Below are positions 24,183-34,731 of a stretch of DNA of 64,000 bases, piece after piece. The position numbers were made by a program, and so were the translations under genes. This stretch comes from Lithospermum erythrorhizon (Eukaryota > Streptophyta > Magnoliopsida > Boraginales > Boraginaceae). Positions within the stretch are counted from its first letter, which is position 1. Every line of letters begins with the position of its first letter. Location of the stretch: NCBI GenBank assembly GCA_019722365.1, contig JADFUC010001738.1, positions 29,212 through 93,211 of the forward strand. The letters run 5' to 3'. The notes under the pieces are model-generated. The model was not told where the DNA came from, ran no database searches, and saw nothing but the letters and a program-made list of their open reading frames with translations.

Positions 24183-24756
24183 TGTTGAGTTTGAAGCCAT
24201 TTTTTGGCTGAGTTGTGTAGGGAGATCGGGAGGAGGTCGGGCGCGGTCACGACGCAGTCCCAACCTCGGGGACCTTTTTGGAGTCAACGATTTTCGGGGA
24301 GCCAGGCCGTTACACTGGTCGGATCACTGCTCCCGGCCGAAGACCAGGTGACCTATTTTGAGCGAGTTTTAACAGCAAGCCCAAGGAAAGAATCTAGGTG
24401 GGTTATAGGTTGTTTTTATGAGGTTCATTTATCACACAAATACTAAATTAGAAGTAATCATCCTACAAGAATATTAAGATCTATAATATTAAGTGAAGAA
24501 CATAGTTTTTTTGTTTTTGTAGGCTTGTGGTTGAGATTTTTGGTATGTAAGAAAATACTCAACATAGATTATAGCAAGGTGTAGGGAGCTGTAATAATCT
24601 TACGGATTATAGTGGATGCGGCGACAATAAGGCGTACCTTCAGTTGAGGGGAACTGTATAAATTCTCGTGTACGTTTATTCCGCTTTAAATTTACATGCG
24701 TTCTTATTGATTTCTTGAAGCTCTAAAGGAGGGATTTAGGGATCTTAAATCTAACA
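24183..24756 (+). repeat. 5' LTR of C2
   Basis: It starts TGTTGAGTTTGAAGCCAT and ends TAAATCTAACA, immediately followed by the PBS. It is collinear with 26236-26779 (shared GAAGAACATAGTTTTTTT, GTGGTTGAGATTTT, GTATAAATTCT/ATATAAATTCT, TTTAGGAGGGATTT). TATAAATTCTCGTG near 24657 is a plausible TATA-box or leader start. The small ORF at 24204-24446 lies in the LTR and is not regarded as a gene. Confidence 0.85.
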
Positions 24757-24770
24757 ATTGGTATCAAAAG
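24757..24770 (+). other. Primer binding site of C2
   Basis: ATTGGTATCAAAAG begins directly after the LTR. TTGGTATCA is the typical start of the initiator-Met PBS in plant copia elements; the remaining bases are changed (AAAG for GAGC). Confidence 0.8.
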
Positions 24771-24799
24771 ATTGGATGTAAACTTTGGTTGAGAGTTCA

Positions 24800-25700
24800 G
24801 AATCAATGGTGGAAATGAGTGGTATTGTAGCGTCTTTGTAAGAAATTTGATGGAATCGATTTATGTATTGGAAGATGTATGGAAGGATATCTGGAAAGAC
24901 TGGAACATAAACATAACTTTGTCGATAACGTTTAGCGTTGCAACCACTACAAAGGGTAGATGAGCATATTGTGTGTCTGTTTGAAAATCTTATACAAATA
25001 ATAAGGTACTTCTCATGAAAAAATTATTTCTTCAAGAATTCAAAAAAAAAAACTTTTATGTAATATTTGAACAATTTCAATAGCATCGTCAACTATCAAT
25101 GAATTGTCTTATTAAATGTTGACGATGAGATGCAGGCGATTCTATTGGCTTAGTTACGATAGTTGGGACGATGAGGCAGTTTTAGTAATTTTCTAGGTAC
25201 TAATAAGGTTGAACTCGAGGTGGTTGAAGAGCATTATATTATGCGAGGAGGTATGAAGAATCGTGTAGGTGAAGATCTTCAGGGTTTTGCATTAGTGTAG
25301 GAAGAGGTTGGCTAGAGCGGAGGTTTTGGAAGCGTGAGATCATAGAGTAGATGAAGAAGTAGTTAATCTTGTCTTTGAGATTAGGTAGCAAAATGGGTCC
25401 ACGTGAAGAGGCGCTCCAATTGCCCGGTGGCTATTTCAATTTGTGTTGAAGCGATTATTGATGCTTTGGTTCTATCACATGAATACTTCCGTTGATAGAT
25501 TAAGACTTCTGTTCATATCACTCGCTGATAGAATATAATGGTAAATTATATTGCCCGGTAATTTTGGGGCTGTTAAATGCTGGCGATGGTTAGCAGTTGG
25601 ATGTTGTGGGTATGAGAGATTTGAATTTGGTGGCCGTGGCTCTTTTAAAGGCGAAAGGTTATGTGTGTTCGAAATTAGGGAAGTATTTAATTTAAATGCG
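24800..25700 (+). pseudogene. C2 gag and possible protease remnant
   Basis: In shifting frames the plus strand gives KFDGIDLCIGRCMEGYLERL (about 24845-24905), the copia gag N-terminal pattern KF.G.NF..W...M..YL. It then gives NNFNSIVNYQ and VDDEMQAILLA (about 25065-25155), the UBN2-type pattern FN.I...L......DDE..A..LL.SLP. From about 25560 a run GDG.QLDVVGMRDLNL weakly recalls the pre-protease/protease region. Stops occur every few codons. Together with C3, this shows a gag-PR-only internal region. Confidence 0.65.
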
Positions 25701-26235
25701 TCGGCGGGATGAGTGATGGTTATAGGACTACTTTTTGAAGATGGGAGTTGGAAGGTAGTTCGAGGGAGCTATGATTATAGCAAAAGGGCGAGATTAGGTA
25801 CTACATACTTGGTACGGTTGCGAAGAGGTTGAATAGAGGATCTAGGTACAAAGAAAAGTAGGTGAGATTTCACATGGGAGTTTCTATGAAGATAGATAGG
25901 ATTGTCGTTGGCGAAATTCTATTAACGATGTCTTGAGTAGTTCTCGGGAGTTCGAGGAGTTGTCTGAAATGAAGGCTGCATTGAAGGTCGAAAGAGTACC
26001 CCGACAAAATGTGATGCCGTTTGGTGATGAGTTCGGAGAACTCTAGAGTAAGAGATGAATGGGTACTACGTTGCATAGATAAATACGAGTTAGCGTGTGT
26101 CAAAGTCGTGGAAAGAAGGTCTTGAAGTTGGGATCGGGTTAAGTGGGGAGTTCTTGGATGATGAACTCGGGAAGAGGCTGCGGCCAGATGGTGCCTGAAG
26201 ATGGTGATCCGAAATATGTGTTCAAGTGGAAGATT

Positions 26236-26779
26236 TGTTGAGTTTGAAGCCATATTTTGGATGAGTTAATGCGAGAGGAGATCGGGAGGAGATCGGGCCT
26301 TGGCGATCCGACCTGGGAACCATTTTGGAGTAAGTGATTTTCGGGGCTGGTCGGGTCTTGCTGGTCGATCCTTCTCAATGGGCTCCGTGACCTATTTGAG
26401 CATTTTTGTGACTTGAAGCCTAGTAAAGAATGCGGCTAGGTTATATCTCTTCGCTTTATAAATACTAGGTTGTTTTTTATGAGTTTTTTATCACTCAAAT
26501 ACTGAGTTGAAAAATAATAATCATCCCTAGAATATTAGGTTTATAATATTCTTGAAGAACATAGTTTTTTTCTTGTTAGGCATGTGGTTGAGATTTTGGT
26601 ATATGAAAATACTCAATATAAATTATAGTGGATTATGCTTGTGATAGGATGTACCCTGCTCAGCGTTGAGGGAGAGCACATATAAATTCTTGTGTCTGTT
26701 TATTTTTGTACTTTAAATTTCGATCATTCTTATTTGATTGCTTGAAACTTTAGGAGGGATTTGGGGTCTTAAATCTGCC
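26236..26779 (+). repeat. 3' LTR of C2
   Basis: It starts TGTTGAGTTTGAAGCCAT, preceded by the purine-rich AAGTGGAAGATT (polypurine tract, about 26225-26235). Its end has lost the AACA terminus (AAATCTGCC), so 26779 is approximate. The ORFs overlapping 25870-26378 on the minus strand are shadows. Confidence 0.8.
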
Positions 26780-27248
26780 TTTAAAAGATTAATTAAGCGA
26801 AAATATCCATGTTTACAGTATTGGGTGATAAGCGAAATTAATCGAGTCAAGGTGAGTGCTGTCTTGGAGAAATTCTTATTAATCATAAATATTTTAGATC
26901 TTCGGATACAGAATAGTTATTATATACATATGTTAATGAAACGGTACAAATCGTTTGAACTCATTAATAGAAACTAGATTCTTATATAGACACTGAAGGT
27001 CAATAGGAGCTACCCGACATATATAAATTATTATGTGAAAGACATACTAATAATAAAATAACGCAGCATAAAATAGATTGTATGTATGAGGTTCTCTATA
27101 AAAGATCGAGGATGATAGAACCTTTAAAATTCATGGGAATCATTAAATGCACTCGATTAAGTTGAGTTGTGCTTATTGATAGAACGGATCCAAAATAAAT
27201 ACCTTAGAAAGAATCTTTCCAAAAGATGAAAATTTTCTCCGACATTAT
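26780..27248 (+). pseudogene. C1 internal fragment between C2 and the solo LTR
   Basis: AT-rich, with short frames such as 26738-26977 but no motif I can name. It is assigned to C1 only because of its position between two insertions within the C1 boundaries. Confidence 0.3.
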
Positions 27249-29308
27249 TGTAATGACCGTCTGGAGTCGGCATGCTGAGTGAAATCATTATGTCAGGAAC
27301 ACCCGAGTCACCCAAACCGATGGGCGACTTCGATTAAAAGAACTGTTCATCCAAAATTTGATTACAATAAAACTACCAATTAAAGCAGTTTTTAGAATTC
27401 TGATCAATGGTGATATCCCAACGACAACCCGTATATATATAGACACAACATAAGCAAAAAGGCATTGTCACGAGGAATAAAATATGTATATATATATCGG
27501 GACTACGATAAGGATTTATAAAACATAATTCGAAAAGTCTCGGGCATCGCGCGTGGGAGATATAATAAAAGTTTGATAAAGCCTGCTGATCACTAGAAAA
27601 GAACTCGAGAGGCCTTGGCGACTATAGCCTAGTCATCCAGACAACCATGTCTCGTATCATGACCGTACCAACTCATGCGCGTATGCTCGTCAGTCTACTG
27701 CGAGGAATGGACGATCGATAATCACGCTTATACCGGTATAAGGCCAACGCTTATACACTTAAGTATAAGGCAAGCGCACTTATACATTAAGTATAAGGCA
27801 AACGCGCCTTATACACTAAGTATAAGGCAAATAATTGTCACATATCACAAGGAAGGAGAATTCGCTTTAACCACTGTCATCCAGCTAGGGTCAAATCACG
27901 ATGCACCGAAATTAAACCGAAGTCACGCGTAACTCCGACCCGACTACTCTACTCCCCAGAAGCAATATTAAAACACGGGGCTAAAACATCTGTCGTAAAT
28001 CAATCCTGACCGCCCGACAAGGCCCGCAGACATACCAAAGTCTTTAGCGAGGCCATAGAAATACAACGGTGCCGTGAAGCCACATAAATCGGAAGTTTGG
28101 GAGTTCAAGGCTATTACTTACCTCGAGGAATCTTTACTTGCCATGAATATAATCACATAATCATATCTTAGCTCGCACAAATGAATCACACATAATCATA
28201 CAACAATTACATGTATATCGTTCTCACGTAATCATAACCTGACATGTACATCGATACCATGTGTCATCTAGCGTGTTCCTACTTGATTTAAAAATGAAAT
28301 GCGTAAAAGTAACACCGATGAATAATTACTCACCACAAAACCATAGAAACACAATCACGGTAACTTCCCCTTTCATGATCAGCATACAACAAAACACCGG
28401 AAAGTATAATCAGACCTACTATACTTGCGTTCTAGAAGATCTGTTACCCGACTCTTGGAGTGGAACTATTTCTAAACGGTCTAAATAGCGGATAAAACAA
28501 TTAATGTCCCGTCGGACACAGCAATCGATCCCCGCTGAATTCCAACACTTGTGCTTTAACATTTCATATCAAATTATAAGTCATTATATTTAACCTAGTA
28601 CATAATTAACAACTTTATACTCCCGAAATAACAATTATATTTCGACTTACAAATCGTAGCACTGACCTAACTCCCTTTAATCAATTTCTAAATCATTTGC
28701 TATCACTACAATAAGGTCCCAATTAAACTCCCTACATTTAAAGTCTTATAAAAATATCAACCAAAGTCAACTAAAACCTAAAAAAGTCAACTTGACCGTA
28801 ACATCCTCAGGCAACTACAAATCATGATTAATCCATATATACATCATAGAACCCATAACCAACTTAGAATCATCATAAAATTTAAGTTATGACAAAGTCA
28901 AACATGAAAAATCCTTTCAATGTAACTTTTACCTCGATTTTGTAGGGAGAAGATGATGAGGAAGCCTTACAAATCGGCTTGAGGATCTTTATTAACAACA
29001 AAGTGAAGAAATGGAAGAAAGAAATCTTGTTTTCTTTGCAAAGGGATCTCGGCCAAGCTAGCAGGAAGAAAAGATGATTTGTGATATTTTGTGATGATAA
29101 GGATGAAGGATGAGTAGACTTAACACTTAAGTCTTAAGAAAATCGCACAGGAGTTTGTGCCAAATCAAGCGAATCGAGTTATCGAACGACTTAACGATCT
29201 AACTTAACTCGAATTATCCCCGGCTACTACTACTAAATTATAAATGTAATTCGGCTCAAATAATTTACGAAATAATATTATTATCGAAGATAGCAGACAG
29301 GTTATTAA
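27249..29308 (-). repeat. Solo LTR of a G1-type gypsy element
   Basis: 2060 bp from TGTAATGACC to GGTTATTAA (the terminal C is missing). It is collinear with the G1 LTR throughout, including the AGTCACCCAAACCGA start region, the palindrome array (27727-27830), the donor-like site (28113-28124) and the AAATCTTGTTTT region near 29020. No internal region is present, and the ATTAT duplication flanks it. It therefore arose by recombination between the two LTRs of a former full element. Confidence 0.92.
27727..27830. repeat. Palindrome array in the solo LTR, best preserved copies
   Basis: Four units (about 27727, 27750, 27778, 27808), with CTTATACACTAAGTATAAGG intact in the last. Spacers read CAAACGCG-like, against CCAACCGCA in G1. 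These are the cleanest palindromes in the window and define the unit. Confidence 0.9.
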
Positions 29309-29313
29309 ATTAT

Positions 29314-30632
29314 AAAGTTGTAAAATAGAAAAAAAGCGATATGAAAATGAAAGGGGATTAAATGCATATCAATTACTTAAACTAACGAGAGAGCGGCTCA
29401 TCGATCTCGAGTTGGACTAAAAAATAAATGACAAATAGAGTTGTGAATAACTTGTTAAAAGTAACAAGTATAGCACAATAGAATATTCTGAACATAAGAG
29501 CGATGCAGTTACAACACGAGAACTTGTGGATAAGAAGTGAGTCAGTCGTAACTCTAATGAATGATCTTGAAAGGTTGCTAGTCATTAACTGCTTGACTTG
29601 CGGAAGCTAAGAGAATAATATCTCATTATTGATCAGTATATACTCGAGATAATGACACTTCCTTCAATAGTTGAATATAGAAGTGCATATGTACATAAAG
29701 TTGAGAACAAAGGACAACGTCGATTAGATACCAACTAATCAACCACGTTAGTATAAGCATGGAAGTATCGTACATTTCTCAATGACCCCAAAGTGGTACT
29801 AGATTTAGTAGGGGAGCTAGTGCTTCGTTTAAATATCATAAACATCCCCTTTATTGTGACAATGTTTTGAATTTGAGCTTGAATTCAATTTCACATCGAT
29901 TATTATAGATAATGATAGTATAAATAAAATATACACAACCGTTACTATAGGTAATGAAATTCTTGGATTCATTTGCAATCTATGTTTTGGAGAGGTCTTT
30001 GGATGCATTGATATGAATAAGAAAACCTCTAACAAGCCAAGAAAAACCATAGATTTCCCTGTCATAGGTGTTTAAGATTGGAATCGACACCAAGCGACTA
30101 GTATGTGTAATTGTGTTGATCATTTTTATTGGATCAAAAGGAGTATGGATACTCTAATCAACCACATGGTTTCACGAGCATTGGAACTATTTCAAGTCAT
30201 ATCTTGGACCATGACTAAATCGTGATAACTTGGAGATAAATTATGCATTGTCCCCGAGAAGATTATCCGCAAGGCATGTTGAATGTGATTCTTGAACTTT
30301 GAGTAACGGGATTTCGTGAATACTTGGAGTGATGTACTTTGACGTGTCCTGCAGCCAACAGAAGATTATACTTGACATTAGGTTGGGTATACTGCAAAAG
30401 TATGATGGAAAGCTGTTTTAATGGGGATTCGTACAGCAGAGTTACATCGGTAGATTTACGGAATCTTTGAGTTAAGGGTGATCTGTGGCCACACCAACTA
30501 TGAGCTGAATATCACGTGTCATCTATTACCAAGAGAACTGCAGTGCGAGATTTCGGTGACACGCATCTTACCAAAGGCGACCACTTGAAAATCGCATATT
30601 GAAGAAGGAATCCAATGAGGAGCAAATGGGAG
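29314..30632 (+). pseudogene. C1 3' internal region, decayed
   Basis: This is the distal C1 internal region by position. I could not recognise RT (YVDDM-like) or RNase H motifs. The purine-rich AATGAGGAGCAAATGGGAG at 30614-30632 directly precedes the 3' LTR and serves as the polypurine tract. Minus-strand frames 29382-29585 and 29829-30065 have no similarity I recognise. Confidence 0.45.
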
Positions 30633-31420
30633 TGTTGGAACTATGAGATAATATATCTCATCAAATGTCCGTTGAACAATTTGAAACCAATTTAATCATT
30701 CAAAATATATAAGTTCAATATATATTAATTGTTAGAGAATTAATATTTAGGATTTCTTGGTATCGACATTACAGTTCACGATGACTTCTAGGGTCATTTC
30801 ATGGTATATATTAATACAATAGTCGGTTGTATTGATTAATATATTGCTCTTGATCCATCCTAGGAGGTCACACACAACAATAAACCAAACTATATAATAA
30901 AATGTACTATAAACTTCCCGAGTATAGAGTGAAACACGAAAGAAAAATGTTGGACAGAAAATCGAGTCTTGAGATAGGGATGAAATTCGGTTTGGCCGGT
31001 TTGAGGATGAGTTGGAAGAGGTTTTGGCTCTAAGAACTCTCATGATTTTATTACAAGGTGTTTCATTCTTATAATTCACTAACTCTAACAATTGAATTTG
31101 AAAGTCAATTTTTTCTTCTCCTTGCCCCAGCCGTGAACCCTGCTCTTGGGAAGAGAATTAGTTCTCTTCCATCTTTTGTTCCTATTTTCTACTTTAATCG
31201 TTCTAGTAAAACGTATGGAAGTGTTCGACAATTTGCTGGTGTGGATACTCTTGGAGATACTCTACATTGAGTATTGTGAGCAAACAATTTCCGCTGCCAA
31301 TTTATTCAAGAAGAAAGGTACACTCTTGTAGTTCATAATTTATTATTTTTGTACAATCCGTAGCATCACGGGTTTAAATACAATAAATTTAGAATCGATT
31401 AGATACAATTAAATTCAACA
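30633..31420 (+). repeat. 3' LTR of C1
   Basis: 788 bp from TGTTGGAACTATGAG to TTCAACA, so the ends form a short inverted repeat, typical of copia. A polypurine tract lies directly upstream. Its last third matches 19792-20068. ORFs 30747-31091 (minus), 31058-31270 and 31146-31331 lie within the LTR and are not considered genes. Confidence 0.8.
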
Positions 31421-31638
31421 TACATATAATCGTAACAATTAAATATCAATTATTATAAAATTTCCTTTGTAACAAATACTTTCTTCAAAACAAATGTGTT
31501 GTCTTTACGTCATAAATATCGTAGAATTGACCTAAATTTTTGTTACGTACAAAAAGCATAGTAAAATATCGTATTTGTTGTTATGCTATGGCGATAAATA
31601 GCAGAAATTCGTAACAAAAGGCCATTTTTCTTGTAGTG
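31421..31638 (-). mobile_element. CACTA transposon terminal part, inverted end
   Basis: The minus strand starts CACTACAAGAAAAATGGCC at 31638, a textbook CACTA terminus. It is followed by TTTTGTTACG and further GTAAC/GTTAC subterminal motifs, as at 9674. The C1 LTR ends only 218 bp inside. With the left end at 9674 this could be a CACTA element into which the retrotransposons inserted, but the 3-bp flanks differ. Confidence 0.7.
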
Positions 31639-31897
31639 GCCCGACATTTTATCCACCATTTTAAATTTGGTACTACTTGCTGATGTAAAAAAAAATAAAT
31701 ATTAATCTCGATAATAAAAGGAAACAAAAAAATTTAAGCAAAGGAAAATTTAAAACAGAAGATGGATATTAACACACAAATAGATGATGGATATTACCTT
31801 CAGAGTTCAGATGCAACTACACTCACAAATAGTAAACATTCAAAAGTCAAAACACTAGGAGGAAAAATTAGGAGATTGACCTATAGTGAATATCTTC
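31639..31897. other. Spacer between CACTA end and C3
   Basis: AT-rich single-copy-looking DNA with a short direct repeat, AGATGATGGATATTA (31783-31797) against AGATGGATATTAACAC (31761-31776). Nothing else is seen. Confidence 0.45.
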
Positions 31898-32522
31898 TGT
31901 TGGATTATGTCTTGAATCAAGATTATTGAGCAGACTTCCCGAAATTTACTTAGGGGTCAAGAATACGAAGAAGATTACTAGGTGATCAAGAAAATTTGGT
32001 ATCGAGTTTTGGATGACTTGATGATAGTATTTGGCTTTATAAATACTCACACCTCCATTTAGTCCCAAACCTAAAATTTGATTATATGCGGCTATCTAAT
32101 AGAGAGTTAGGGTTCTGAATAGCTTAAATGCTTGTATTCTATTCTTGAGGGATAGTGTAAGGTTGAGATATGATAGATGCATTTTTCTGTGCTTTTGAGT
32201 TACGAGGAGTTGTTACTGCGTAAATTACTGGTATAGTTTAGGTTATATACGAGGCATAGTTTGCTCGTCGAGAATAGTTTGTCACAGTAATTCTATTCTA
32301 AGAATATTATAGCTAATAATTTATTAGATGCAGAGTGTAGTGATACGCGTTTGAGGCTAAGTTGGCTGAATCGTAACTTGTTCCTCCGTTAGTGGAAATC
32401 TATTATGTGGCGTCTGGCGTGGATTAGTCCTAACCGTTATTAGGGATACCACGTTAAAATATCATCTTTATTTTTAGGTACTTTACTTTCTTGTCTTAGA
32501 ATTTTAGCTGTCTATTATAAGC
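31898..32522 (+). repeat. 5' LTR of C3
   Basis: It starts TGTTGGATTATGTCTTGAA and is collinear with the 3' LTR (TTGGCTTTATAAATACTC, AGAGTTAGGGTTCT, ACTTGTTCCTCCGTTA, TAAAATATCATCT). GGCTTTATAAATACTC near 32033-32048 is a good TATA-box candidate. The end is set by analogy with TTATAACA in the 3' copy. Confidence 0.82.
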
Positions 32523-34102
32523 GAATTAAGCTTTTGCTGGAAATAAGCTGAGTATCAACCCGGGTTTTAGATCTGATGAAGATGGGTGATGATAGTATGA
32601 AATTTAGAGAAGTTCACTAGGAGAAATAGTTAAGGATTACGGCAATTTCGGATGAGGTTAGTTTTCCCACTCGTAGTAGGAAATTGCCACGTAGTTTTTA
32701 GTTTGGGCGTTCGATCTCGCATTTGGCTGATATGATAGTTAGGTTCGTGATCATCGAGAGAAGAGGTTAACTGACCCGAGCCGAAGATAGATTACGAGGT
32801 GGCCGATGTCTTGCGACTTATTGTATGTAGTTGGAGTGCAGTATGTCCCAAGAGGAGGTACAAGTCTGTGTGACAGAAAAGATTTCAGTGGTATTATCGT
32901 TATTGCCGGTGGTGATATGCATCTCGAAGTGGACATGGCCTTGAACTAGCGTGCTCATTTATTTTACACGATGTGTAGGTTACAATTTCGGAGTGTTCAA
33001 TGTGTGTCTTGAGAGGAGTGGTTCTCAGCATGCTTGATTGGATGGTATCGTTTCAATGGCAAATGGGTGCATGCGCACGGCGGTTGGGGTTGGCTCAATC
33101 GGGGAGGTAGGGCCAGCATGATGGTAGATTTGCGCATTGAACAAGGTTGAATCGTGCCTCACGTGACTATGAATTTGTATCTCTAGAATGCATTGTTAGG
33201 CAAAGAAGGGGTTCGATTTCTTAGGAAGGTAGAGTGTTGATTGTCTCTGAGGTTTGAATGTGATGCAAAGTTGTGAAATATGGAATTTGTATGTTTACAA
33301 GGTAAGAGCGTTTTCTCGGTCAGTTAGCTGTGGTGTTAGAGGCTTGAATTGGGCAGTCAAATTTTGGAGTTAGTGAGTCGGAGAGGGGCAACACGGACCA
33401 CTTCGGTGGAAAATACTCCGGTGGCTTCAAGGATTCGATTAGACATCATAGGGTAGCTAAATGATGTCACGAGAACTATCGTCTAAGTACCTTCACAGAG
33501 ACGTACTTCAATGGGGAAAAGTTATTCATTCTTTCATGGTTCTGAAAGACTCGATTCTCGTAATAAATGCATTTGCGGTGTGAGACTATTGATAGCGGTA
33601 TTAAGTAGGAGAGGATATTTCATCACCGAGTCGATGATCAAAGGAAGGACTTCTTAGTACAACGTGCAGGGAAGAGGTGCACGACTTGCATTTCTGTAGT
33701 GGGATAGAAAGTAGGCGTACTTTGGTATACACTAGTTACATTTTACGTTTTACGGTTATTCGCGCGGTCGATGTTGTTAGCGATGAAGATCAGCGATTAG
33801 TGAGCGTTTCTGTAGGGGTGGTCAACGGTGTTCGGAGTTGCAAGCCCGATTTGTTAGAAAGTAATTTAGTGGCAGGACAATATGGCAGGAGGTGGAGGTG
33901 CGGGTTAAGCATTGTCTATCTCTTCTAGGTGTCTTTTAGGCAGCATTTGTCACGATCTGGTACATTTAGTACATCTTATGCGCTGCGCATTGGTATATTT
34001 GGTTTCACTATACGGGCGCGTCACATTGCCGGGTACATGCATTTAGCATTGCAGGAGGTTGATTTTCGGCGTTTGTGGTGGATTCGAGTCAAGGTGGAGA
34101 TT
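32523..34102 (+). pseudogene. C3 internal region with protease remnant
   Basis: At about 32935-32990 the plus strand, allowing a frameshift, resembles the copia protease start W.LDSGCSFH (here L-N/D-S-A-C-S-F). About 50 codons later come GIVSMANG and VGVGSIG, the usual G.V.MGN...VGIGSI block. It ends with NMEFVCLQGKSV (about 33275-33315), like NLYVLQG at the protease/integrase junction. Gag upstream is not recognisable. KHCLSL near 33910 resembles the extreme C-terminus of copia pol, so RT and IN may have been deleted between these points. ORFs 33677-33928 and 33929-34222 are pieces of this region. Confidence 0.6.
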
Positions 34103-34731
34103 TGTTGGATTATGCCTTCAAAGCAGATTGTTGTTGAGCAAGTAAAGTTACTTGGAGGCCAAAGAATACCAAGATTACTTGGTAACCAAGAAAACTTGTT
34201 GACAAAGTTTTGGATAACTTGATGATCGAGAATTTGGCTTTATAAATACTCTGTAGCTCCGTTTAAGGTCCTCGACCCTAAAAATCCCCGATTACTAGGC
34301 TATTAGATAGAGTTAGGGTTCTAAAAATAGCTTAGGTAATATTCCATTATTCGAGATAGTGTAGAGTGAGGTTGTATTCGTCTATTTTCTATTCTTTTGA
34401 GTTTTGAAGAATTTGTGCTTCTGTGAGTCTGTTGGTATAGTTTAGGCTATACTTCTAAGAGTATAGTTTAACATCGAGAATGAAGTGTGTTTGGTAATTA
34501 CATTCTCACGAATAGTGTAGTGTAATAATTCTATTCATGCGGGTGTAGTGATCTATACATCGAGATAAGTTAGCTCGAGTTTGTAATTTGTTCCTCCGTT
34601 ATAGTGAAATCTGTTCTATGTAGTGCATTAGTCTAACACAATGTTGGGCATACAATATTAAAATATCATCTATTTAGTTTTAGCAACTTTACTTAATTCG
34701 CCTGTAGAATTCACAACCGTCTGTTATAACA
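34103..34731 (+). repeat. 3' LTR of C3
   Basis: It starts TGTTGGATTATGCCTTCAAAG, preceded by the polypurine tract AAGGTGGAGATT (34091-34102). It ends TCTGTTATAACA. GGCTTTATAAATACTC recurs at about 34231, so the promoter candidate is conserved between LTRs. Confidence 0.85.

Larger units (their letters stand above)
24183..26779 (+). mobile_element. Short Ty1/copia element C2, non-autonomous
   Basis: Two direct LTRs (24183-24756 and 26236 to about 26779) enclose about 1.48 kb. The element has a clear PBS, a gag remnant and possibly a protease trace, but no space for RT, RNase H or integrase. At 2.6 kb it resembles deletion derivatives that rely on other copia elements. The flanking 5-bp words (ACCGA on the left, TTTAA or similar on the right) do not match, so the right end is approximate or one flank is altered. 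Confidence 0.8.
27244..29313. other. Target site duplication ATTAT around the solo LTR
   Basis: ATTAT at 27244-27248 is repeated exactly at 29309-29313. Five bp is the size expected for gypsy integrases. It fixes both LTR ends and shows that this LTR represents one complete insertion. Confidence 0.85.
19792..31420 (+). mobile_element. Ty1/copia element C1, interrupted by C2 and a solo LTR
   Basis: A partial 5' LTR with a degraded Met-type PBS lies at 19792-20068. A full 3' LTR preceded by a purine-rich tract lies at 30633-31420. The two LTR segments are homologous and in the same orientation. A gag remnant sits between them at 22399-22737. The copia element C2 and a gypsy solo LTR lie inside, and excluding them leaves about 6.9 kb, a normal copia size. 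That all pieces belong to one element is an inference from order and orientation. RT, RNase H and integrase motifs could not be recognised. Confidence 0.6.
31898..34731 (+). mobile_element. Short Ty1/copia element C3, non-autonomous
   Basis: Direct LTRs of about 625-629 bp (31898-32522, 34103-34731) enclose 1.58 kb with protease traces but no RT or integrase. Size and content match C2, although the LTR sequences differ, so it is a separate family with the same reduced design. No standard PBS is visible after the 5' LTR (the sequence is AATTAAGCTTTTGC), and no 5-bp duplication was found. The outer ends may be a few bases off. Confidence 0.75.

Noticed and set aside
29829..30065. Minus-strand frame with hydrophobic segments, possible membrane protein
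   Set aside because: It arises from AT-rich sequence in the C1 3' region with no conserved start context or homology that I recognise.
9674..31638. A single intact CACTA transposon with captured genes
   Set aside because: The 3-bp flanks do not match, there is no transposase, and the interior is explained by nested LTR elements.
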